DNA of 14,832 nucleotides. Source: JAPXLN01 sp033809515 (GTDB taxonomy: Bacteria; Bacillota; Sulfobacillia; Fermentithermobacillales; Fermentithermobacillaceae). The position numbers were made by a program, and so were the translations under genes. Of the stretch, positions 1 to 6,259 are shown one piece after another (within the stretch, counting starts at the first letter, position 1; each line of letters starts with the position of its first letter). Where the stretch lies: positions 1-14,832 of the forward strand of contig JAPXLN010000025.1 of NCBI GenBank assembly GCA_033809515.1, read 5' to 3'. The notes below the pieces were generated by a model. That model was not told the origin of the DNA. It did no database searches and was given only the letters and a program-made list of their open reading frames with translations.

Positions 1-241
1 CATCTCCGCGGGAAAACCGGAATATCTTCAGGTACTTGAGGTAGCGGTCCTCTGGCGGCTTCTGTCCGCCTATGCGTTGGAAATCTGCGATGTCTTCCAG
101 GATCATGCATGCCTGTGCAAGCAATGAACTGATGCTTCGGATCTCTTCCTTATCCTCGACTCCTACCAGCGATTCCAGATGGGCCACCCTGCGTTCAAGG
201 CATGCAATTCTGTTGAGAACCTCCGATGGTACTGCTGTCAC
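1..241 (-). CDS. Small coiled-coil-like hypothetical protein, 3' end outside window
   Basis: No family recognised. The reading frame starts at a GTG (complement of 239-241) and stays open for 80 codons to the left edge, so the C-terminus is missing. The start is chosen because GAGGTGG lies just upstream of it; an ATG a few codons further out would place this Shine-Dalgarno inside the gene. The N-terminus begins VTAVPSEVLNRIACLERRV and reads as an amphipathic helix with a Leu/Val heptad pattern (roughly residues 8-27). A second helical stretch rich in Leu, Ala and Ile follows, and then a charged Lys/Arg/Tyr-rich segment. There is no signal peptide or membrane segment. It has its own upstream promoter (343-371) and is transcribed away from the palindrome array, so it could be related to the array, but nothing in the sequence proves this. 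Confidence 0.6.
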   Translation of the reverse strand, partial: MTAVPSEVLNRIACLERRVAHLESLVGVEDKEEIRSISSLLAQACMILEDIADFQRIGGQKPPEDRYLKYLKIFRFSRGD

Positions 242-289
242 AAGACCACCTCATTGTACGTGATCGTCGTATGCTGTGCTTTGATCGGA

Positions 290-316
290 CTGGTGCGGCT
301 AGTACGGCTAGTGCGG
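290..316. repeat. Three tandem 9-bp repeats
   Basis: The units CTGGTGCGG, CTAGTACGG and CTAGTGCGG follow one another without a gap. They lie in the 5' leader of the leftmost minus-strand gene, between its promoter and its start codon. This looks like a slippage-generated microrepeat; no function can be read from it. Confidence 0.7.
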
Positions 317-342
317 CTGACTTGCGTTGTGCATTCGGTGAT

Positions 343-371
343 ATTGTACACCGGGATGGTGAAAGTGTAAA
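343..371 (-). promoter_or_regulatory. Sigma-70-type promoter for the leftmost gene
   Basis: On the minus strand there is a -35 box TTTACA (complement of 366-371), a spacer of exactly 17 bp, and a -10 box TACAAT (complement of 343-348). Each hexamer matches the consensus at five of six positions. Transcription would begin near 336, giving a leader of about 95 nt before the GTG at 241. The promoter sits between the palindrome array and the gene, so the array lies directly upstream of the -35 box, where activator or silencing sites would be expected. Confidence 0.6.
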
Positions 372-415
372 TGGTCAACCGAAAAATGTAGGGCGTTAGG
401 TAAGCCTGGTTGAGT

Positions 416-1319
416 CACTGGTAACGGCATTGCCAGTGGAAGTCCCAGAGCTTGCGGAGACCGGCTGATCGGTGAGTTCACTGGCAACGGCATAGCCAGT
501 GGGACGGTCCCGGGCCTCCGGATTGCATGGAAACGGTCGCTCACTGGCAACGGCATTGCCAGTGGGACGGTCCCGGGCCTTCGGATTGGGTGAAAACGGT
601 CGCTCACTGGCAACGGCATTGCCAGTGGAAGTCCCAGAGCTTGCGGAAACCCGTTGATCGGTTAGTTCACTGGCAACGGCATGACCAGTGGAAGGCCGAA
701 AGCTTGCGGAAACCCGTTGATCGGTGAGTTCACTGGCAACGGCATGACCAGTGGAAGCCCAGAGCTTGCGGAAACCCGTTGATCGGTTAGTTCAGTGGCA
801 ACGGCATTGCCAGTGGGACGGTCCCGGGCCTCCGGATTGCATGGAAACGGTCGCTCACTGGCAACGGCATAGCCAGTGGAAGTCCCTGAGCTTGCGGAAA
901 CCGGCTGATCGGTGAGTTCACTGGCAACGGCATTGCCAGTGGGACGGTCCCGGGCCTTGGGATTGGGTGGAAACGGTCGCTCACTGGCAACGGCATAGCC
1001 AGTGGAAGCCCCTGAGCTTGCGGAGACCGGCTGATCGGTGAGTTCAGTGGCAACGGCATTGCCAGTGGAAGTCCCAGAGCTTGCGGAGACCGGCTGATCG
1101 GTAGGCGCACTGGTCACGGCATTGCCAGTGGGAGCCCCTGAGCTTGCGGAGACCGGCTGACCGGTGAGTTCACTGGCAACGGCATTGCCAGTGGGACGGT
1201 CCCGGGCCTCCGGATTGCATGAAAACGGTCGCTCACTGGCAACGGCATTGCCAGTGGAAGCCCCAGAGCTTGCCGAAACCGGCAGATCGGTAGGTTCACT
1301 GCCCATGCCATGGACAGTG
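416..1319. repeat. Array of 15 palindromes with 63-bp period (satellite-like)
   Basis: A 23-bp element with 9-bp arms CACTGGCAA and TTGCCAGTG around the centre CGGCA begins at 416, 479, 542, 605, 668, 731, 793, 856, 919, 982, 1045, 1108, 1171, 1234 and 1297. All intervals are 63 bp except one of 62 (731 to 793). The 40-bp segments between elements are also repetitive and fall into two families. Family A contains GAGCTTGCGGA and usually ends in GATCGG plus about six bases. Family B begins with the palindrome GGGACGGTCCC and ends AAACGGTCGCT. In order they read A B1 B2 A A A B1 A B2 A A A B1 A. The last element (1297) is diverged but keeps most of its pairing. The array fills the region between a minus-strand gene and the plus-strand VWA gene. 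It is not a CRISPR, because the spacers are not unique. The role is unknown: a multi-site protein-binding region, a hairpin-forming satellite, or both. Confidence 0.9.
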
Positions 1320-1438
1320 CTTCTAGGAAAACGTTTGTTCCCGACGCTGTGTGACGGAGGTCGCTCTATATGATTAAGGCGGGTGATCGAGAGGGCTTCG
1401 GGGGGAGTTCCAGGGGGGTGGATCTCAACAGGAAAGCC

Positions 1439-1470
1439 CGAAGAATTGAGGCGACGAAGAATTGAGGCGA
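1439..1470. repeat. Perfect 16-bp tandem duplication
   Basis: CGAAGAATTGAGGCGA occurs twice back to back (1439-1454 and 1455-1470), about 70 bp before the start of the VWA gene. The rest of 1320-1538 holds no gene. A TATGAT (1369-1374) resembles a -10 box, but no acceptable -35 box lies at the right distance. Confidence 0.85.
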
Positions 1471-1538
1471 AAGGAACAGTGGGAATGCATAGAGCCGGGC
1501 GGCAACAAGATGGTCGGAGAAAGGTGGTCCTATGAGGG

Positions 1539-2948
1539 ATGTATGAACAACCTGTTAAGCTGGAGGCCAATTTGAGTCACAATGTCATCCCCCCGGGAAA
1601 AGCGGGCATGGTGTGGGTGGTATTTGAGCTTAGCACAGGCGTGGCCGGACGGGCTAGCAGCGACAAGGGGGCTAGCAGCGACACGGGGACGAGCAGCGAA
1701 AAGGGGGCTAGCAGCGACACGGGGACGAGCAGCGAGGATAGGGTGAGCAGCCAGAAGAAAAACAGCACCCAGGGACGGTTGCCGCTGAATTTGGCGCTTG
1801 TGCTGGACCGGAGCGGGTCTATGAGCGGGGAGCCCCTGGAATTCGTGAAGCAAGCTGCTGGGTTTGTGGTACAGCAGATAGCCCCGGATGACCACTTGTC
1901 CCTCGTCACATTCTGCCACGAAGTAGAATCGGTCTATCCGTCGCAGCCGGTCCTCAACAAAGACATCCTGAAGTCCCGGATCGACTCCATCACAAGCGGC
2001 GGTTCAACCAATCTGTCGGGCGGTCTGCTCCGGGGGTATCAGGAAGCCGGAAAAAGCCTGGCAAGCGGGCAGGTAAACCGCCTTGTTCTCCTGACTGACG
2101 GTGAGGCAAATGTCGGCATTACGTCCCCGGAGGTCCTGGCGGCTAAAGTACAGTCAATGGCCGAAAAAGGCATGTCAGTATCTACGGTCGGAGTAGGCGC
2201 ACATTTCAACGAGGACTTGCTGATCCGCTTGAGCGATGCCGGACGGGGCAACTTCTACTACGTCAAAAACCCTGACCAGATCCCGGCCGTGTTCGCTGAA
2301 GAGCTTCAGGGGTTGTTAAACATCATGGCCCAGGGCATTAGGGTAAAGCTCGAGACTTCGGGCACGTGTAATCTACTGTGCGTGCTGGGCTACGAACCCG
2401 TTCAGGAGGACGGAGGTCTGGTCATGCACTTGCCCGACATGTTCGAGAACGAGACCAAGCTGATAGTAGTGGGGATCGAGCACCCGGCACTCAAACCAGG
2501 GGTCCACGACATTATCACCATCAGCGGCGAGTATGCCGACGCCCTGGGAGACCTTGACTCCGTTCAGTTCAGAATCGGCGTCAAGCTGCCCGTACAGGAG
2601 GGCCCTGCTGAAAAGTACCTTCCGGTCATCGAGATACTGAAGATTGTCGAACTAACCAAGACAGCTGTTGCCAAAGACCAAGCGGCTGAAGCTATGGAAA
2701 GAGGAGATCCTCAAGGCGGGAAGGCGACTCTGGAGGAGAGGCTCTCAGCCCTGGAGGAACTCGCTAAGGCCTTTCATGGGCAAAATGCCGAGGTCAACGA
2801 GGAAGTTGACAGAGTCCGGACCCAGCTCGACGATCTGGAGATGCTCTCAGATCCTTCTGCGCCCGGGGTATCGCTGCCTAGGCCGTCCTTCTTGAAGGAA
2901 TTGAGGTACGAAAGCTACACTAGGCGCCGCAGCAGACCCAAGTCTTGA
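1539..2948 (+). CDS. VWA-domain protein with internal hexapeptide repeat
   Basis: Predicted 469-residue cytoplasmic protein; no signal peptide or membrane helix is visible. A short N-terminal beta-like region (1-35) is followed by a Ser-rich low-complexity insert (about 38-75, built of [A/T]SS[D/E]xG units) and then a von Willebrand factor A domain (about 82-265). The metal-ion-dependent adhesion site is complete: DRSGS (Asp90, Ser92, Ser94), Thr157 in GGSTNLS and Asp187 in TDGEA. The region after 270 looks beta-rich, and the last hundred residues are a charged helical tail ending in a basic stretch (RRRSRPKS). Such proteins bind divalent metal and act as protein-interaction or chaperone-type subunits; the partner is not evident here. 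The start is the ATG at 1539 with AAAGGTGG 11 bp upstream. The SPFH gene follows on the same strand after a 224-bp gap, so co-transcription is uncertain. Confidence 0.85.
   Translation: MYEQPVKLEANLSHNVIPPGKAGMVWVVFELSTGVAGRASSDKGASSDTGTSSEKGASSDTGTSSEDRVSSQKKNSTQGRLPLNLALVLDRSGSMSGEPLEFVKQAAGFVVQQIAPDDHLSLVTFCHEVESVYPSQPVLNKDILKSRIDSITSGGSTNLSGGLLRGYQEAGKSLASGQVNRLVLLTDGEANVGITSPEVLAAKVQSMAEKGMSVSTVGVGAHFNEDLLIRLSDAGRGNFYYVKNPDQIPAVFAEELQGLLNIMAQGIRVKLETSGTCNLLCVLGYEPVQEDGGLVMHLPDMFENETKLIVVGIEHPALKPGVHDIITISGEYADALGDLDSVQFRIGVKLPVQEGPAEKYLPVIEILKIVELTKTAVAKDQAAEAMERGDPQGGKATLEERLSALEELAKAFHGQNAEVNEEVDRVRTQLDDLEMLSDPSAPGVSLPRPSFLKELRYESYTRRRSRPKS
1653..1742 (+). repeat. Five 18-bp coding repeats in the VWA gene
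   Basis: Units begin at 1653, 1671, 1689, 1707 and 1725, each built on GCTAGCAGCGACACGGGG or the ACGAGCAGCGA variant; a degenerate sixth follows at 1743. The period of six codons keeps the frame and encodes ASSDKG, ASSDTG, TSSEKG, ASSDTG and TSSEDR. The repeat lies in the linker ahead of the VWA domain, so its length can vary without damaging the fold. Confidence 0.9.
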
Positions 2949-3094
2949 GTGTAGCCCGTAGACTTGGCCTCGGCAGAGGCATGGCTTCGGCGGGGGAACG
3001 CCCTTTGCGGAGGAATCTGCTTTGAGGGAAGAGAATAGCTCGGTGGTAAGATAACAGTAATCATTCCGCGCCCTCCCAGGCGGCGCGTGGCCAC

Positions 3095-3135
3095 GGGCAG
3101 ATACGCCAGGGCAGCATGCGGGCAGATGCGCCAGG
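3095..3135. repeat. 16-bp direct repeat, period 25
   Basis: GGGCAGATACGCCAGG (3095-3110) and GGGCAGATGCGCCAGG (3120-3135) differ at one base. They lie just upstream of the start region of the SPFH gene. An ATG at 3116 lies between the copies, so a start there would put repeat DNA inside the coding region; this is one reason to prefer the later start. Confidence 0.8.
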
Positions 3136-3172
3136 ATGTGGGCAGGGTGCGGGAGCAAAGGGGGATGTGCTT

Positions 3173-4090
3173 GTGCCTGGTGGAGCTGTAACTACTGTGT
3201 TGCGGATTCCTCTCGTTGTCACGGGGATTGTTTGGGTGCTGACTCTGGCTTTGGCCATGTCCAAGAAGGATTATGCGGTTGCTCTGCTCTATGGTGGGTT
3301 GGGAGTTATGGTAGGCGCGGCGTCAGTCTTTTCGCTGGAGGGTGGGTCGGTTGCCGCCGTAGTGCTGCTTATCATCATGCTGACGTCCTACCGGGTGGTG
3401 CGGGAGTACGCTCGGGGTGTGTTCTTTAGGTTTGGCCGGTTGCAGGGACTGATGGGTCCCGGAGTGAGTGTGATCATGCCGTTAGGCATTGACCAAATAA
3501 GAATCGTGGATGTAAGGACGTTTACGATTGACGTTCCCAAGCAGGAGATCATAACAAAGGACAATATCCCGGTGGTGGTCGATGCGGTTGTGTATTTCAA
3601 CGTGTTCGATCCTCTGCTGGCTGTCACCAGGGTGGCCAACTACGTGGAAAGCACCAGTTTGCTGGGTCAGACTACCCTCAGGTCTATCCTGGGCCAGCAT
3701 GAACTGGATGACATTCTGAGCAAGCGAGGCGAACTGAACCAGGTGCTTCGCGAGCTTCTGGACGACGCCACCGACCCCTGGGGGATCAAGGTTTCCATGG
3801 TGGAAGTCAAGTCCATTGAGCTCCCTGATGCTATGAAGCGAGCCATGGCTCGTCAGGCTGAGGCTGAGAGAGACAGGCGCGCGAAGATCATTGCGTCTGA
3901 AGGAGAGCTTCAGGCGTCGCAGAAACTGGCCGAGGCCGCTCAGGTAATGGCAAGTCAGCCGATTTCGGTGCAGCTGCGCTTCTTGCAGACGCTGTCGGAG
4001 ATTGCAGTCGAACAGAATTCCACTATTGTGTTTCCCATTCCTATTGAACTGTTCAGGGCCATCGCGGGGTTCACTGACAAGGCCGATTAG
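3173..4090 (+). CDS. SPFH/stomatin-like (slipin) membrane protein
   Basis: Predicted membrane-anchored band-7 protein of 305 residues from the chosen start. Three hydrophobic segments come first (about 12-29, 35-52 and 58-71). An SPFH domain follows, opening with REYARGVFFRFGRLQGLMGPG, which is typical of slipins, and continuing through VDVRTFTIDVPKQE and TKDNIPVVVDAVVYF. An Ala/Glu/Arg-rich helix (MARQAEAERDRRAK) begins the C-terminal oligomerisation region. Family members form ring-like oligomers that organise membrane microdomains and often pair with an NfeD protein; no NfeD gene is visible here. The GTG at 3173 is preferred because AAAGGGGG ends eight bases before it. An ATG at 3116 and GTGs at 3167 and 3197 are in the same frame. 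The end overlaps the convergent PLP-enzyme gene by 20 bp. Confidence 0.85.
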   Translation: MPGGAVTTVLRIPLVVTGIVWVLTLALAMSKKDYAVALLYGGLGVMVGAASVFSLEGGSVAAVVLLIIMLTSYRVVREYARGVFFRFGRLQGLMGPGVSVIMPLGIDQIRIVDVRTFTIDVPKQEIITKDNIPVVVDAVVYFNVFDPLLAVTRVANYVESTSLLGQTTLRSILGQHELDDILSKRGELNQVLRELLDDATDPWGIKVSMVEVKSIELPDAMKRAMARQAEAERDRRAKIIASEGELQASQKLAEAAQVMASQPISVQLRFLQTLSEIAVEQNSTIVFPIPIELFRAIAGFTDKAD

Positions 4091-5186
4091 CACTGACAAG
4101 GCCAGATTGCCTAGGGCCGGCGTCATTCCAGTCCAGCGGCTGGGCGAACAGAGACCCCAGCCCGCCGGTATGAACGAAACAGGCCCCCTGGTCTGAGGGT
4201 ATGCGGCCGGTCCTGATGAGGTCCAGGAGTCCGGCCAGCGTCTTGGCCGTGTATACGTTTTCGGCGAACAGCCCCTCACAGCGGGCCAGGTCCAGCAGGG
4301 CTTGTCGTGAGGCCTGGGTCGGGATGGCATATCCCTCGCCCAGGTACTCGTCGTATATGGTCATGACGTCCCGGATGTCAGGCACTGGGCAGGCCAGAAG
4401 CTCTGCTATTCCCTGAACCAGGCCGTCGAGGATGCTTCTGAGCTGGGCCTTCGGGTATTCAACGCTGATGACGTGAACGTGGAAGGGACCGCCCAGCAGC
4501 GCGGTTCCGAAGATGAATCCGCTTGCGGTTCCTCCCATGGCGCCGACCATGGCGACATGCTTCAGTTGGATGCCCGCATCCTGGGACTGCCTGTAGAGTT
4601 CCAGGGCGGCGCTGGCGTACCCCAGAGCCCCCAGTGGGGTGGACGCACCGTTGTGAATTATGTATGGGTGGCTGCCCTCCTGCCGGAGTTCCTCTGCCAG
4701 GTTTTCCATGGCCAGCGCCCGGGTGTCTTCGCCGGTCTTTCCGATGAAGCGGGACTCGGCGCCTGACAGGCGGTTAAGCAGCATGTTGCCCCGCAAGACG
4801 GCGGGCTCCTCGTCATTGTGAATCAGGATGCACCTGAGTCCCAGTTTGGCGCACGCGGCTGCTGTAAGGGAGCACAGGTTGGACTGCAGGCCGCCTGCGG
4901 TTATGACGGTGTCCGTACCTTTGGAGATCGCGTCGCCCAGAAGGAATCGCAGGCTGCGCGTTTTGTTGCCTCCCATGCCCAGTCCTGTCAGGTCGTCGCG
5001 CTTGATGTACAGGTTCTTGCGCCCGGCGTACCCGGCGCATCCGGTAGTCTCGCCCAACCTGGGCATCAGTTGCAGGGGCGTAGGGAAGTGCCCCAGGTTG
5101 GCCTGGGGAAAGGGGCTCAGGAGCTGGGCGAGCGAGAGACGGGGTTGCGCCGGCGACCGGTCTGGCTGCTCGGGTTTATGTTTCAT
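4071..5186 (-). CDS. D-cysteine desulfhydrase / ACC deaminase-family PLP enzyme
   Basis: The 371-residue protein belongs to the fold-type II PLP enzymes that include D-cysteine desulfhydrase (DcyD) and 1-aminocyclopropane-1-carboxylate deaminase. Visible landmarks are the start FPTPLQLMPRLG (34-45), IKRDDLTGLGMGGNKTR with the predicted Schiff-base Lys75, the phosphate and substrate loop AGGLQSN (97-103) and the C-terminal FVHTGGLGSLFA (337-348). Family enzymes degrade D-cysteine or related amino acids to an oxoacid and ammonia, with sulfide from cysteine. The residue after QSN is Leu104, where I recall His in DcyD and Gln in ACC deaminase, and the Arg-Gln that usually follows is absent, so the substrate is uncertain. 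The ATG at 5186 has GAGGTG upstream. The last 20 bp overlap the SPFH gene tail to tail. Confidence 0.85.
   Translation of the reverse strand: MKHKPEQPDRSPAQPRLSLAQLLSPFPQANLGHFPTPLQLMPRLGETTGCAGYAGRKNLYIKRDDLTGLGMGGNKTRSLRFLLGDAISKGTDTVITAGGLQSNLCSLTAAACAKLGLRCILIHNDEEPAVLRGNMLLNRLSGAESRFIGKTGEDTRALAMENLAEELRQEGSHPYIIHNGASTPLGALGYASAALELYRQSQDAGIQLKHVAMVGAMGGTASGFIFGTALLGGPFHVHVISVEYPKAQLRSILDGLVQGIAELLACPVPDIRDVMTIYDEYLGEGYAIPTQASRQALLDLARCEGLFAENVYTAKTLAGLLDLIRTGRIPSDQGACFVHTGGLGSLFAQPLDWNDAGPRQSGLVSANRPCQ
4072..4103. repeat. 13-bp direct repeat at a convergent gene junction
   Basis: CACTGACAAGGCC occurs at 4072-4084 and 4091-4103, and similarity continues for a few bases after each copy. 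The stop codon of the SPFH gene lies between the copies, and the last codons of the minus-strand PLP enzyme are read through both. Confidence 0.8.
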
Positions 5187-5473
5187 CTTTGGACACCTCG
5201 ACTTATATAGCTAGCGCTCACTGGGTATTGCTCATCATGCATTTATCGTCATGTACTTTTCATTATATATAGTCTTTGTCTGTATCTTCGTCTATCAGTT
5301 TGATTCGGGCAAGCTATGAAGCGGTGGTGGACGGTACTTCCCGGGCGACCTGTGGTTTTTCGGCTGATCTGAGGGTGAGGCCGGCTGAGTTGGCCTATGA
5401 CTGGTCGTGGACTCCCTGAGCTGGCAGATTCTCACCTTAGTCGCGTATAATCAAAGAGAAGGGAGAGGAAACC
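5187..5473. promoter_or_regulatory. Divergent promoter region of PLP-enzyme and plsY-like genes
   Basis: This 287-bp intergenic region contains no gene. For the plus-strand plsY-like gene a perfect TATAAT lies at 5446-5451, with a start point expected near 5458 and the GTG start at 5474; the matching -35 box is weak. For the minus-strand PLP-enzyme gene the AT-rich stretch 5255-5275 reads TATAAT on the minus strand (complement of 5262-5267), again without a good -35 box, and TATATA lies close to the Shine-Dalgarno (5204-5209). The GC-rich part 5316-5425 shows short repeats (CGGCTGA twice) but no recognisable riboswitch. Confidence 0.45.
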
Positions 5474-6049
5474 GTGTTCCGGTATTTGCTGCTAGCGTAC
5501 GTGATCGGCTCCTTGCCGGTGGCATATCTGATTACACGCTGGTTCGTCAGGCAAGACATACGGGAAATAGGGTCGCGAAACGCCGGGACCACCAACGTGA
5601 CGGTCAACGCAGGTTGGGTTCCGGGCTTGCTGACGCTCGTGGGCGACATGGGAAAAGGGTATTTGGCGGCACTGGTAGGGAAGATCCCATCTGTGCCGGT
5701 TCTGCCGTTCGTCACTCCGGCCTTCGCCATAGCAGGCCATAACTGGCCCGTGTGGCTGGGTTTTCGAGGGGGCGGAGGGCTGGCCACTTTTGTCGGAGGA
5801 TGCCTTGCAGTGTCAGACTGGTCAGTGGCTGCCGCCGGCATCTGCCTATGGGGACTGCTCTACCTCCTGTGTCGTGACCACGACAGAAGCGCCGTGCTGG
5901 CGTGCGTGCTTGCTCCCGGCGCCGTTTGGGCAGCCCACCAAGCTGCATATCACTCGGTCCAGACCGTGATTTTCGTCACCACTTCCAGTGTGCCTATTCT
6001 CCTGCGCAGGCTGCAGAGCATCAAGCAAAAGGTTCGATTGGAGCTGTAA
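5474..6049 (+). CDS. PlsY-like acyltransferase, divergent
   Basis: The 191-residue integral membrane protein aligns by eye with PlsY, which transfers an acyl group from acyl-phosphate to glycerol-3-phosphate in the first step of phospholipid synthesis. Recognisable are LLAYVIGSLPVAYLI at the N-terminus, EIGSRNAGTTNV (31-42, the SGNxGATN motif), DMGKGYLA (58-65) and GHNWPVWLGFRGGGGLAT (88-105, the GGKGVAT phosphate-loop motif). Several key positions differ from the usual consensus: Lys in the GGKG motif is Gly, the Gly of SGN is Arg, and the C-terminal His/Asn motif (RHxxN) is not evident in LLRRLQSIKQK. Length and membrane topology fit PlsY. It may be a paralogue with a different acceptor rather than the main PlsY. 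The GTG start has GGGAGAGG five bases upstream and a TATAAT 22 bp ahead. Confidence 0.8.
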   Translation: MFRYLLLAYVIGSLPVAYLITRWFVRQDIREIGSRNAGTTNVTVNAGWVPGLLTLVGDMGKGYLAALVGKIPSVPVLPFVTPAFAIAGHNWPVWLGFRGGGGLATFVGGCLAVSDWSVAAAGICLWGLLYLLCRDHDRSAVLACVLAPGAVWAAHQAAYHSVQTVIFVTTSSVPILLRRLQSIKQKVRLEL

Positions 6050-6259
6050 TCACGGGCCCTGGCTCTATAGAAGGATTTCTGTACACCAACTTCAGATGCA
6101 ATCCCCTGATTGGAGTGCCAGAGATCATGCTGCAGATGCTCGCGTTCTCCAAACCCCGGGACTCCTCATCATGCTCATGCAGGGCGTCATCATTTGGCGA
6201 CTGGCCGCCCCTTAAGCAATAGGGCAGGGAGGGGCTTGCTGGGGCCTTGCTGCTTGCCT
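6050..6259. other. Convergent intergenic region without clear terminator
   Basis: This is the gap between the plsY-like gene (+) and the S41 peptidase gene (-). It contains an inverted repeat GCCCCT (6207-6212) and AGGGGC (6230-6235), but no T-tract follows on either strand, so I do not call it an intrinsic terminator. No gene is seen. Confidence 0.4.

Noticed and set aside
308..619. Minus-strand open frame rich in MPLPV repeats
   Set aside because: It is another frame of the same stop-free palindrome array and extends through the promoter of the leftmost gene.
416..1319. CRISPR array
   Set aside because: Regular 23-bp repeats and 40-bp intervals look like one, but the intervals are repetitive themselves (two families), and no cas genes are in view.
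662..1570. 302-codon minus-strand open frame over the array (21-residue repeats such as TGNAVASEL)
   Set aside because: The repeat unit holds no stop codon in any minus-strand frame, so all three frames are open by chance. The 62-bp unit shifts the frame, the start overlaps the VWA gene, and no ribosome binding site is seen.
1577..1909. Minus-strand open frame with LLAPVSLL repeats
   Set aside because: It is the antisense of the Ser-rich coding repeat in the VWA gene, whose domain evidence is strong.
2967..2980. Terminator hairpin GCCTC-GGCA-GAGGC after the VWA gene
   Set aside because: The stem is five base pairs and no T-tract follows.
3482..4330. 282-codon minus-strand open frame antisense to the SPFH gene
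   Set aside because: It overlaps both the SPFH gene and the PLP enzyme gene, which have clear family motifs, and its product resembles nothing.
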